DNA of 21,376 nt from a virus. The notes beneath the pieces were generated by a model, which saw only the letters and a program-made list of their open reading frames with translations, was not told where the DNA came from and did no database searches. A program made the translations under genes and the position numbers. Shown piece after piece: positions 1-7,121 of this stretch; the stretch's first letter is position 1; the number at the start of each line of letters is the position of its first letter. Where the stretch lies: positions 2,603 to 23,978 of the IMG/VR virus record IMGVR_UViG_3300030117_007448. One strand, given 5' to 3'.

Positions 1-531
1 ATATCTGTACTGCGAAATGACTAAATGATCTTGAGACTGTCCAGTTTTATCATAAATTGCATCAATTGGATATTTTCCTGCACCACCTTCATCTTTAAAA
101 TATCTATCTACATCTGTAGTTTTGAATTTTTCTTTTATATATTCCATCGCTTCTTCTTGCTCAAGTTCAAATTTTGTGCCTGGTTCAAATATTTTAGGTT
201 TTACATTTTCAGGATTTGATCTAACTGCAGCGTCTACTATAAATCTATACGTTTCTATTATCTGATCTTGACCATAAAGTTCTCCTTTCCTCTCATCAAA
301 AAATCCAGTTTCACTAGACCATACTAACTCAGGTTGATTTATTTGACTTCGTTGATCCATAGGAGGACTATAAGCAATTATGACCTCACCAGATTCTCTA
401 TTATAGAATGCTTGATTATGTCTAGACTGAAATTGTACACCGTTTCCATCCCACGTTACATCCTCCAGTAGTTGTCCCTGACCAATCGCTTCCCAAACGG
501 TATCTTCTTTTATTAAATCCTTATACTCCAT
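1..531 (-). CDS. Unknown phage protein, 5' part (runs off left edge)
   Basis: An open frame of 177 codons starts at ATG 529-531 on the minus strand and continues without a stop to base 1, so the C-terminal part lies outside the window. It begins MEYKDLIKEDTVWEAIGQGQ. It is rich in charged and polar residues and shows no signal peptide or membrane segment. I do not recognise a family. The start lies 6 bases after the stop of the 274-residue gene, so the two are very likely co-transcribed with the gp4-like nuclease. No clear Shine-Dalgarno sequence precedes the ATG, which suggests translational coupling. A structural or head-related role is only a guess from the neighbours. Coding status is well supported by the uninterrupted frame and tight spacing. 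Confidence 0.75.
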   Translation of the reverse strand, partial: MEYKDLIKEDTVWEAIGQGQLLEDVTWDGNGVQFQSRHNQAFYNRESGEVIIAYSPPMDQRSQINQPELVWSSETGFFDERKGELYGQDQIIETYRFIVDAAVRSNPENVKPKIFEPGTKFELEQEEAMEYIKEKFKTTDVDRYFKDEGGAGKYPIDAIYDKTGQSQDHLVISQYRY

Positions 532-537
532 GTTTGT

Positions 538-1362
538 TTAATTGTTTGTCGTATCATCCCAAACGGTTTGAAGGTCAACTGAGAATCCAGTATCTCTTCT
601 TACAAAGTCTTCAGTTACCAATTTAGCGATGTCTCTATACTCCCCAGGATTTGCTGGAATACGGTATATATTAATCATGTTACCAATAATATAGGAGTGT
701 AATCCTTTCTTTGGTAGACTACTAGCATCGATTGCTGTATTATTTAGCAAACTTTCTGAAATAGTATCACGGTAGTCAGGATTAAGGTAGTGAACATTAT
801 AACCAAGTATCTTATTATCATCAATTAAACCTAACATAAACGCAAGTGGTCTCTTATCCCAGTATTCATATCTTTCTGGAAACCTTGCATCATAATCAAA
901 GAATAAAAAATCTCCCATTTTTATATCGTCTGTATCAATTTTAGCATCAACAAAACTTAATTCTGCTCTTAACTCTTCGGCATACCAATCAATATCAGTA
1001 TCAGGTGTACGAAGTCCTTTTTCCATGACAGCATCGCCAATTGTTTGTCTTGTTTGTAACTCTTGTTCTATCTCTCTCTGTTCTCTTGCCTCTATTACTT
1101 GTCTTTTTTTCTCTTCTCTTCTTTCCTCTAAGGTTTGTGCAGCAATCTGCCTTTGCTCAGATCTTCTAATTCTTGCTTTATATTTTACATTCGCACCTAT
1201 TGCTTTTATTAAGTCTGATTTTCTTTTGTTCCCTAAGTTTCCAATATTCATATTATAGAATAAAGTAATACCTCTCAATTCAGCAAGACTATATCTTTCT
1301 AATGGAAAAGTAGTTCCATCAAGACGACTATAAATTTGTGCTTCTCTTTCTGCTTTACTCAT
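538..1362 (-). CDS. Conserved phage protein with SAP/HeH-like N-terminus and coiled coil
   Basis: 274 residues. The start ATG (1360-1362) overlaps the stop of the gp4-like gene by four bases, and an AGGA Shine-Dalgarno (complement of 1368-1371) supports it. Residues about 22-57 (YSLAELRGITLFYNM, then NKRKSDLIKAIG) resemble a SAP or Rho-N helix-extended-helix fold, often a nucleic-acid-binding module. Residues about 60-115 are a highly charged Arg/Glu/Gln helix, probably a coiled coil. The C-terminal half has a compact alpha/beta-looking segment, FLFFDYDARFPERYEYWDKR then LGYNVHYLNPDYRD. I recall similar wording from small conserved T4-like phage proteins of unknown function, but cannot name a family. 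Its position with the head-completion nuclease suggests a head or DNA-packaging role. That is inference only. Confidence 0.85.
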   Translation of the reverse strand: MSKAEREAQIYSRLDGTTFPLERYSLAELRGITLFYNMNIGNLGNKRKSDLIKAIGANVKYKARIRRSEQRQIAAQTLEERREEKKRQVIEAREQREIEQELQTRQTIGDAVMEKGLRTPDTDIDWYAEELRAELSFVDAKIDTDDIKMGDFLFFDYDARFPERYEYWDKRPLAFMLGLIDDNKILGYNVHYLNPDYRDTISESLLNNTAIDASSLPKKGLHSYIIGNMINIYRIPANPGEYRDIAKLVTEDFVRRDTGFSVDLQTVWDDTTNN

Positions 1363-1799
1363 TTGATTCCTAAATCATCCTCTGTCATAATTTTAAACTC
1401 ATAACCACGATCAGCACAGAACTCTTTTGCTGCTTTCCACTTTGCTTGATTGACTACCCAAGTTTGCACTGAGTATGCCCATGTTTTAGTTCTCCTCTTT
1501 GGATTTTGAGGTGGTCTTTCTACTTGCCTTTTTGGTTTGACTTCAACTACCATCACCCTTTTCTTTTTGTTTCGGTCATAGTATTTAATAAAAAAGTCAG
1601 GGAAGTATCTATGAACTCGATTATCCTTTGGTGATATGTATGGTATCCAGAACTCTTCAGACTGCCATTCACTTACACTTTCTGTAAGATCGCAGTAGTT
1701 CATAAATTTTCTTTCCCAAAGAGACCTGTAGATTATATTAGTGGGATCACCTTTATACTTTTTTGGGTGTCTGGGCCTAAACTTTCCATTATATGACAT
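1359..1799 (-). CDS. gp4: Head completion nuclease, T4 gp4-like (TnsA-type fold)
   Basis: 146 residues when started at ATG 1797-1799, giving MSYNGKFRPRHPKKYKGDPT. An in-frame ATG at 1862 would add 21 residues, but it lies inside the divergent gene beginning at 1832 and the extra residues are unlike the family, so I reject it. The protein matches the T4 gp4 (gp50/65) head completion proteins, which are related to TnsA/PD-(D/E)xK endonucleases and act on DNA-filled heads before tail joining. Likely catalytic residues are E29 (SLWERKF), D68 (YFPDFF) and E86/K88 (VVEVKPK). A basic Arg/Lys/Pro stretch follows at about 88-105. It leads a leftward operon and overlaps the next gene by four bases. No Shine-Dalgarno is visible. 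Confidence 0.9.
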   Translation of the reverse strand: MSYNGKFRPRHPKKYKGDPTNIIYRSLWERKFMNYCDLTESVSEWQSEEFWIPYISPKDNRVHRYFPDFFIKYYDRNKKKRVMVVEVKPKRQVERPPQNPKRRTKTWAYSVQTWVVNQAKWKAAKEFCADRGYEFKIMTEDDLGIK

Positions 1800-1831
1800 A
1801 CATAGTATTGTATAACTATAAAAATATTTAG
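1800..1831. promoter_or_regulatory. Divergent intergenic region, possible back-to-back late promoters
   Basis: Only 32 bases separate the leftward gp4-like gene from the rightward gp48-like gene. The stretch is almost entirely A/T. It contains TATAAAAATA (1817-1826, plus strand) and, on the minus strand, CTAAATA (1831-1825), both close to T4-type late promoter boxes (NATAAATA). The plus-strand box is so near the ATG at 1832 that a transcript from it would have almost no leader. The leftward box leaves about 25 bases before the gp4 start. Assignment rests on position and resemblance only. Confidence 0.35.
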
Positions 1832-3250
1832 ATGGCAGACATAAACCAATCTGTACTACCATTATATAAGAAGATAAATGATGCTCAAAGAGATCTATTT
1901 CCCTTATCTCTCACTGCTGAGTTTAAGGTATCTCTAAATCTTGGATATGATACTGATATTAGCACTTCCCCAAGTTTGAGTTCATGGTTAACTAAATGTG
2001 GTGTAGCAAATAGTCCACAAGATTTAGCGAGATATGATTTCTTTGCATCAGATGTAACATTACCTGGTGCATCTTTTGATATGGCAGAAAGTATGGGAGA
2101 TAGACAAGGAACTATAGAAAGATTTGCTCAAAGGAGACTATATGCACCATTAAGTGTTTCATTTTATGTTGATGCAGATTACAATATAATTAGATTATTT
2201 GAAGAGTGGATGAACTTTATGAATCCAATCCATAATGATCAAGGAAGATATGAAGGATCATTTCAAGGACAGAGTGGATATGAAGGAAGAAATAACTATT
2301 ACAAGTTCAGATATCCAGATGATTATAAGAGAAATATAATAGTAACAAAATTTGAAAAAGACTTTTATCAAGGTCTGAATATGAATGAAACTCGTATTGG
2401 TAGATTTGCTAAGAGTAGAAGTGGTGACAATTTAATTCCTGGATCTCTTTTAATGTATCAGTTCATTGATGCATTTCCAAGTAATGTTGTTGCAATACCG
2501 TTGTCATATCAAGGCACAGATATAACAAAAGTTACAATTGAATTTCAATACCTTAGATACAATACGATTACAAACAATGATAAGAGTGATTTATATTCTG
2601 AAAATGTATTTGGACAAGATGTTATTAAAAATTATGATAACTCTGTGATAGGTCAACTAAATGCAAGTGCAGCAAAATCATCGACTGTTGTTGGATTTGT
2701 AAATGGTGAACCATATAGTGGACCTTATCATGTACATGAAAGAGATGATGGTACAGTAATTAAAATGACTGGTGTTGAGCATTCAGGTGTTGCACATAAC
2801 ATTATATACTCTACAGCAGAGGAGAGTTTAAGTGGTGCTGTTAACACAACCACAACTTCTGATGATAATGAATCTAATAATAATGAATCTAATAATAATG
2901 AATCTAATAATCAACAACAGGCAGACACTACACCACCAGAAGCACCGACCAATCTATCCATTACAACTGTAGCAAGTGATAATACACCGACAATCATAGG
3001 TGATGCAGAGGCTAGCAGCACAGTCAAAGTATTCAATGGATCTAATCAGATCGCTACTGCAGGTGTAGGTTCAGATGGATCATTCTCAGTTACAATTCCT
3101 AGTGCATTGGCAAATGGAACATATACCTTTACTATCACCGTAACAGATGCTGCAGGTAATGTTTCCAACTCTTCTAATATTTCGCATACGATTAATGTTC
3201 CAAGTTCAGGTAATGGTAATGGTAATGGATACTCATCACCAGGTTACTAA
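1832..3250 (+). CDS. gp48: Baseplate tail tube cap-like protein (gp48 type) with C-terminal Ig-like domain
   Basis: 472 residues, longer than T4 gp48 (about 360). Residues 1 to about 310 look like a tail-tube-fold protein: DFFASDVTLPGASFD, then FAQRRLYAPLSVSFYVD and FEEWMNFMNP, a pattern shared by tube and tube-initiator proteins (gp19/gp48/gp54) of T4-like phages. Such proteins cap the baseplate hub and start tube polymerisation. gp54 is the main alternative. A low-complexity linker with three perfect NESNN units follows at about 346-360. Residues 365-456 (DTTPPEAPTNLSITT to SHTINV) match bacterial Ig-like domains of adhesins, and the last 16 residues are Gly/Asn/Ser-rich. The added Ig domain would be exposed on the tail. 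No Shine-Dalgarno precedes the ATG. The assignment as tube cap is fairly secure, the exact gp number less so. Confidence 0.8.
   Translation: MADINQSVLPLYKKINDAQRDLFPLSLTAEFKVSLNLGYDTDISTSPSLSSWLTKCGVANSPQDLARYDFFASDVTLPGASFDMAESMGDRQGTIERFAQRRLYAPLSVSFYVDADYNIIRLFEEWMNFMNPIHNDQGRYEGSFQGQSGYEGRNNYYKFRYPDDYKRNIIVTKFEKDFYQGLNMNETRIGRFAKSRSGDNLIPGSLLMYQFIDAFPSNVVAIPLSYQGTDITKVTIEFQYLRYNTITNNDKSDLYSENVFGQDVIKNYDNSVIGQLNASAAKSSTVVGFVNGEPYSGPYHVHERDDGTVIKMTGVEHSGVAHNIIYSTAEESLSGAVNTTTTSDDNESNNNESNNNESNNQQQADTTPPEAPTNLSITTVASDNTPTIIGDAEASSTVKVFNGSNQIATAGVGSDGSFSVTIPSALANGTYTFTITVTDAAGNVSNSSNISHTINVPSSGNGNGNGYSSPGY
2867..2911 (+). repeat. Three perfect 15-bp tandem repeats in the gp48 linker
   Basis: The unit AATGAATCTAATAAT occurs three times without mismatch at 2867-2881, 2882-2896 and 2897-2911, encoding three Asn/Glu/Ser units. 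The unit is a multiple of three, so copy-number change by slippage would lengthen or shorten the linker before the Ig-like domain without breaking the frame. A shorter in-frame repeat, GGTAAT three times at 3209-3226, encodes the Gly/Asn tail of the same protein. Confidence 0.95.
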
Positions 3251-3283
3251 AACCCTGCTATATACAATACTGAATAAAATATT

Positions 3284-4009
3284 ATGCCTTTACCAAAAAT
3301 TACGACCCCGACATATGAGTTGGTTCTTCCATCAACTGGAAAGAAGATTAAATATAGACCATTCTTAGTCAAAGAAGAAAAAATTCTAATACTTGCATTA
3401 GAAAGTGAAAATATAAAACAGATAACAACTTCAGTAAAATCAATACTGAAAGAGTGTATTCAAACAAGAGGAGTGAAGATTGATACTCTTCCTATTTTTG
3501 ATATTGAATATTTGTTTTTAAATGTAAGAGGTAAATCTGTTAGTGAAGCACTAGAATTGATAGTAACATGCCCTGATGATGGCAAGACTACTGTTCCTGT
3601 CAAGGTTTATATTGATGAGATAGGAGTTATTAAGGATCCTGATCATAGTAATGATATTAAGTTAGATGATAAATTGACATTAAGATTAAAATACCCATCT
3701 CTCGATGAATTTATAAAAAATAATTTTGATTTTAATTCAAGAGATGAAGGTGCACTACAACAATCTTTTGAAATAATCGCTACATGTATCGATCAGGTTT
3801 ATAATGAAGAAGAGTCATGGGCAGCATCTGACTGCACTAAGAAAGAACTTATAGAGTGGGTTGAAACACTGAATACAAATCAATTTAAATTAATCGAATC
3901 ATTTTTTACTTCTATGCCTAAATTATCTCACACTATTAAAGTTAAAAATCCAAATACGCAAGTTGAAAGTGACGTGACGTTGGAGGGTCTAGCATCTTTT
4001 TTCGCTTAA
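3284..4009 (+). CDS. gp26: Baseplate hub subunit, T4 gp26-like
   Basis: 241 residues (T4 gp26 is about 208). The N-terminus, LPKITTPTYELVLPSTGKKI, followed by YRPFLVKEEKILILALES, is the typical opening of the T4 gp26 baseplate family in marine T4-like phages. The middle carries a short beta-rich part ending in a Cys (ELIVTCPDDGKTT), and the C-terminal half is helical (LIEWVETLNTNQFKLIESFF). In T4, gp26 takes part in hub assembly. Here the gene is followed two bases later by a small gp51-like gene and then by tape-measure-like genes, the same arrangement as tail assembly chaperone pairs in other phages. A -1 slippery heptamer lies at 3997-4003, three codons before the stop. It begins 33 bases after the preceding gene. 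I see no convincing Shine-Dalgarno. Confidence 0.85.
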   Translation: MPLPKITTPTYELVLPSTGKKIKYRPFLVKEEKILILALESENIKQITTSVKSILKECIQTRGVKIDTLPIFDIEYLFLNVRGKSVSEALELIVTCPDDGKTTVPVKVYIDEIGVIKDPDHSNDIKLDDKLTLRLKYPSLDEFIKNNFDFNSRDEGALQQSFEIIATCIDQVYNEEESWAASDCTKKELIEWVETLNTNQFKLIESFFTSMPKLSHTIKVKNPNTQVESDVTLEGLASFFA

Positions 4010-4040
4010 GTATGTCTCATATGGATCTTGAGTCATACTT
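3997..4040 (+). promoter_or_regulatory. Candidate programmed -1 frameshift site joining gp26 and gp51
   Basis: In the gp26 frame the end reads TCT TTT TTC GCT TAA. T3997 plus the next two codons form T TTT TTC, a canonical X XXY YYZ slippery heptamer. A -1 slip continues as CGC TTA AGT ATG TCT, directly into the gp51-like frame with no stop. A hairpin begins four bases later: 4008-4014 (AAGTATG) pairs with 4034-4040 (CATACTT), then after a T-T mismatch 4016-4019 (CTCA) pairs with 4029-4032 (TGAG), leaving a 9-base loop. The fusion would be 240 + 3 + 62 = 305 residues. All of this is visible in the sequence. That it works in vivo is inference. Confidence 0.6.
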
Positions 4041-4200
4041 CAAACTTAATTTTGCTTTGATGCAACACCATAAATATAGTTTGACTGAAATTGAAAATAT
4101 GATACCTTGGGAAAGAGATATCTATCTTGGATTATTGAATCAATATATTGAGGAAGAAAATTTAAAGGCACAACAGCAACAAACAAATTATGGAACCTAA
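4012..4200 (+). CDS. gp51: Small baseplate hub assembly protein, gp51-like
   Basis: 62 residues, beginning MSHMDLESYFKLNFALMQHH and containing SLTEIENMIPWERDIYLGLL. It is mostly helical with a Gln-rich tail. Small proteins of this kind directly after gp26 in cyanomyoviruses have been labelled gp51, the hub assembly catalyst, although T4 gp51 is far longer (about 249 residues), so the equivalence is weak. The MIPWERDIYL pattern recalls second-frame segments of tail assembly chaperones that are made by frameshifting. The gene starts two bases after the gp26 stop with no Shine-Dalgarno, in the -1 frame relative to gp26. It may be translated mainly as a gp26 fusion, by coupling, or both. It overlaps the next gene by 11 bases. 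ATG 4021 is an alternative start. Confidence 0.7.
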   Translation: MSHMDLESYFKLNFALMQHHKYSLTEIENMIPWERDIYLGLLNQYIEEENLKAQQQQTNYGT

Positions 4201-5698
4201 ACTTCCTAAAATTAAACCCAACATTCAACCTAACAAAATAGTTAGAGGGAATAGAGGAAGTTATGGTGGAGTAAAATCAAAAGGATTAAATCCTTTAGTT
4301 AGAAATATCACAGATAGCGATAATCTTTTTTCAAAGATGCAGGATATTAATCCTGAAGTTAGAAATAAAAGAGGAACAAGAACTCTGTTCAACATGATAG
4401 GAACTTTTGGAACAGAGAGAAATGAAAAAATAATTAGGAAAAATCTACAACTATTAAGAAATACATTAGTTGAAACTTTTGAAATTGCGAAACTTTTACG
4501 CATGAACGCAGCGAGTGGATCTGGCGGTGCTGGTCTTGCGATTGCTGGTGCTGCTGGTCTTGGTGGTTTAGCAGGTTACGGATTAGCAGCTTCAGGTGGA
4601 CTTGAAAAAATGTTGGGACTTGATGAAGATGATAAAAAAGAGGATAAAGAACTTGCTGATAAAGAAAAAGAAGAGGTTGATGTTTTAGTATCTGAGGCAG
4701 AAGAACTACTTAAAAATAAAGAAGAGTATGATGAAAGTAAACTTGATTCTAATTTAGAAAAATCATCGAATAATTTAATAGAACGTGTCAGTGGTGGATT
4801 TAATGAACTAGTTTTAGGTTTAAATAAACTAGTAAAAGGTGAGGGTATTGTAGAAGTTTCAAATATTAAAACAGAAAGTAATGATAATAAATTAGAGGTT
4901 GTACAGAAGTCAGAAAAAACGACTGAAGTAGATGATTTAGTTAGTGGAATAAAAAATTCTTTTAAAGATCAATTAAAAACTGAAATTAAAATGGGTGAAT
5001 CTAATAATGATTATGGTGCGATGTATAGTCGAGACCGTGATACTTTTGATCGTGGTGATGAGGATATAACTGGAATGACAATTAGTGAGTTAGATCAATT
5101 ACAGACAGATTATATTAATCATCAAAAGGAACTTGGATATGATTCTAGTGAGATAAGTGCTGCAATGGGTGCATATCAAATGTTAAATCCATTAAAGGTT
5201 GCAGAAGAAATGGGTTTAGATCCAGAAACAACTGTCTTTAATAAAGAGACACAAGATATGATGGCAGATTACTTCTTAAATTATGCAGGATTAGAGGAGT
5301 TTAAAGCGGGAGAGATTACTGCAGAGGAATTTAATAATAGATTAGCAGAACAGTTTGCATCTATTGAAACCACGAGTGGTGAAGGTGTGTATGATGATGA
5401 TGGAATTAATAAAGCAAATACTAATATACTTGAACTTATCAAATCTCAAGAATCAAAATATAAAGATTTAAGTGAAGGTATACTTTTAAAGGGTAAAGGA
5501 AAAGGTGAAGTTATTATAATTGATAACACTAAAGAAGTGCAACCAATTAGTCCTGGTAGAAGCGGAAAAGCAACGATCATGAGCAATAGTGATCCAGGTC
5601 GAGCAGCATCAAGTGGACCTACACTTACATTTTTGAGTTCTTCAAATTCTGATGCATCTAATATTTCAACTAAGTCTGTAATAGGATTGATAGGATAG
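4190..5698 (+). CDS. Structural/tape-measure-region protein with lysozyme-like domain
   Basis: 502 residues. Residues 1-100 are basic and helical. About 105-137 is a Gly/Ala-rich hydrophobic stretch (GLAIAGAAGLGGLAGYGLAA). About 143-250 is an acidic coiled-coil-like segment. About 262-410 resembles a phage muramidase or transglycosylase domain: MGESNNDYGAMY with E270 as probable catalytic Glu, then DITGMTISELDQLQ, SAAMGAYQ (327-330 GAYQ), MGLDPETTVFNKETQDMM and FNNRLAEQFASI. This order matches lysozyme-like domains that read GES...MTIGE...GRYQ...TP..QD. The C-terminus is Ser-rich. In T4 the tail lysozyme is in gp5. Here gp5 lacks it, so this protein may cut peptidoglycan during infection. It follows the assembly genes, where a tape measure is expected, so it may do both jobs. 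No Shine-Dalgarno is seen; the start overlaps the previous gene. Confidence 0.75.
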   Translation: MEPKLPKIKPNIQPNKIVRGNRGSYGGVKSKGLNPLVRNITDSDNLFSKMQDINPEVRNKRGTRTLFNMIGTFGTERNEKIIRKNLQLLRNTLVETFEIAKLLRMNAASGSGGAGLAIAGAAGLGGLAGYGLAASGGLEKMLGLDEDDKKEDKELADKEKEEVDVLVSEAEELLKNKEEYDESKLDSNLEKSSNNLIERVSGGFNELVLGLNKLVKGEGIVEVSNIKTESNDNKLEVVQKSEKTTEVDDLVSGIKNSFKDQLKTEIKMGESNNDYGAMYSRDRDTFDRGDEDITGMTISELDQLQTDYINHQKELGYDSSEISAAMGAYQMLNPLKVAEEMGLDPETTVFNKETQDMMADYFLNYAGLEEFKAGEITAEEFNNRLAEQFASIETTSGEGVYDDDGINKANTNILELIKSQESKYKDLSEGILLKGKGKGEVIIIDNTKEVQPISPGRSGKATIMSNSDPGRAASSGPTLTFLSSSNSDASNISTKSVIGLIG

Positions 5699-5702
5699 AA
5701 AC

Positions 5703-7118
5703 ATGGTATCAGCAGCACCAGTCAGAGTATTAAGAAAGAGTACGTTGAGTTCACCCCTAGTGAAAGCAGCGAATAAAATAGTAACTTCTCCTACTTTTAA
5801 TAGAGCAAAGACAATAGACTTTGATAAAAAAAATGAGTATGATAGATTTATAAAATTTATTGAATCGAGTAACAGAGAATTATTAAGAATTAAAATACCA
5901 ACTAGAGAAGAGATTGCTAAACGTGGTGCAGATGGTGATAAAAAAAGTGGATTTCCTGTTCTTCAAACATTATTAGGTGCAGATTTATTACGAAGATTGT
6001 TGAGAAGACTTCGTAAACCACCCATGCCAAAATGGATCAAACGTCCATTGATACGTCTGAAAAGATTAATAAGAAATATACTGAAACCATTTCGACAACT
6101 AAGAAGATTTATTCAAAGTATCCCTAGTAAAATACGGAAATTTGCAGACGATGGATTTAAAACTTTAAGTAAATATTTTGATGATGCTATCATTGCAATA
6201 AAAAATTTACCGAAAGCAAAATGGATTACAAATTTAATAACGAAAGGAAAATCATTTATAGATGATGGTGTTAAAATTGGTAAAGAGTTTCTCACAAATA
6301 GTAAAGTTATTCAGGGTGCACAAAAGATAGTAAAGAAAGCGAGTCCAAAATTAGCATCTATGGGACTAGGTGAAATTACAATTATTGGTGGCATAGTAGC
6401 AGATGTAAGTGCAGGATTCTATAGATTATCAAAAGGAGATAAAACAGGTGCTGCATTATCTTTCCTCAGTGCGATTCCTCTTATTGGTTTACCTGTTGCT
6501 GCAGTTGATATTGCAAGAGATTTCAATGCTTTTGATGATGATAGCACGTTCTTAGGTAAATTAGATTTTCTTGATTGGTTGAAAACAAATAAAGACAATC
6601 CAAATTATAAGGATACGAGAACCGATGAACAAAAGCAAATAGATGAAGACCTTGATGAATATCTAAGGAAAGAATATGAAAAAGATATAAAACAACAATT
6701 GAAAGATTTGAAAGGTGTAGGAGGTACACAAGCAAAAGGAACAAGAAATAGATTAAACAGAGAGTTAGAAGGATTAGATGAACTAACTAGCACACAATTA
6801 AGAACTAAAACAAAATATGTGGTGGAAGATGATCTTAAACTTTTCCGTAAAGATGCATCTTCTCATGAAGACATAAAAAAATTCCTTGATAATGTAGAAA
6901 AATCAGAATCTACAGAAGGATCATCTATCTTTATTAACAATACTCAGACATTTTTACTTCCACTTAATAGTAGCAGTCAACAAATGTTTAGTGGAGGAGA
7001 AGGTAGTAGTATTCCTAATATTAATGTAACAAATAATGTTTTTGACATCGATTTTTCTGAATTAAATAGTAACATGATGGATGAATTAACACTAGTAAAA
7101 CTTTATAGCGGTAGTTAA
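5703..7118 (+). CDS. Tail structural protein, candidate tape measure component
   Basis: 471 residues. An AGGA at 5692-5695, seven bases upstream, supports the ATG. Residues about 95-150 are extraordinarily basic (clusters such as LLRRLLRRLRKPP and IRLKRLIRNILKPFRQLRRF). About 150-215 forms amphipathic helices with Lys. Two hydrophobic stretches follow at about 222-240 (LGEITIIGGIVADVSAG) and 250-271 (AALSFLSAIPLIGLPVAAVD), like a membrane-inserting hairpin. About 300-400 is a charged helical region, and the end is Ser/Asn-rich and beta-like (SIFINNTQTFLLPL). Basic helices with internal hydrophobic segments suit a tape measure packed in the tube lumen and released into the host membrane (T4 gp29 is 590 residues). 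I see no recognisable gp29 motif, so the call rests on composition and position between the assembly genes and the gp27-like hub. Confidence 0.75.
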   Translation: MVSAAPVRVLRKSTLSSPLVKAANKIVTSPTFNRAKTIDFDKKNEYDRFIKFIESSNRELLRIKIPTREEIAKRGADGDKKSGFPVLQTLLGADLLRRLLRRLRKPPMPKWIKRPLIRLKRLIRNILKPFRQLRRFIQSIPSKIRKFADDGFKTLSKYFDDAIIAIKNLPKAKWITNLITKGKSFIDDGVKIGKEFLTNSKVIQGAQKIVKKASPKLASMGLGEITIIGGIVADVSAGFYRLSKGDKTGAALSFLSAIPLIGLPVAAVDIARDFNAFDDDSTFLGKLDFLDWLKTNKDNPNYKDTRTDEQKQIDEDLDEYLRKEYEKDIKQQLKDLKGVGGTQAKGTRNRLNRELEGLDELTSTQLRTKTKYVVEDDLKLFRKDASSHEDIKKFLDNVEKSESTEGSSIFINNTQTFLLPLNSSSQQMFSGGEGSSIPNINVTNNVFDIDFSELNSNMMDELTLVKLYSGS

Positions 7119-7121
7119 GTA

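Noticed and set aside
1800-1862. Upstream in-frame ATG (1862) for the gp4-like gene
   Set aside because: It would overlap the start of the divergent gp48-like gene, and the 21 extra residues do not look like the family; ATG 1799 gives the expected N-terminus.
3147-3368. Plus-strand 73-codon frame bridging gp48 and gp26
   Set aside because: Its Met/Val-rich composition comes from reading GGTAAT repeats out of frame; it overlaps both real genes.
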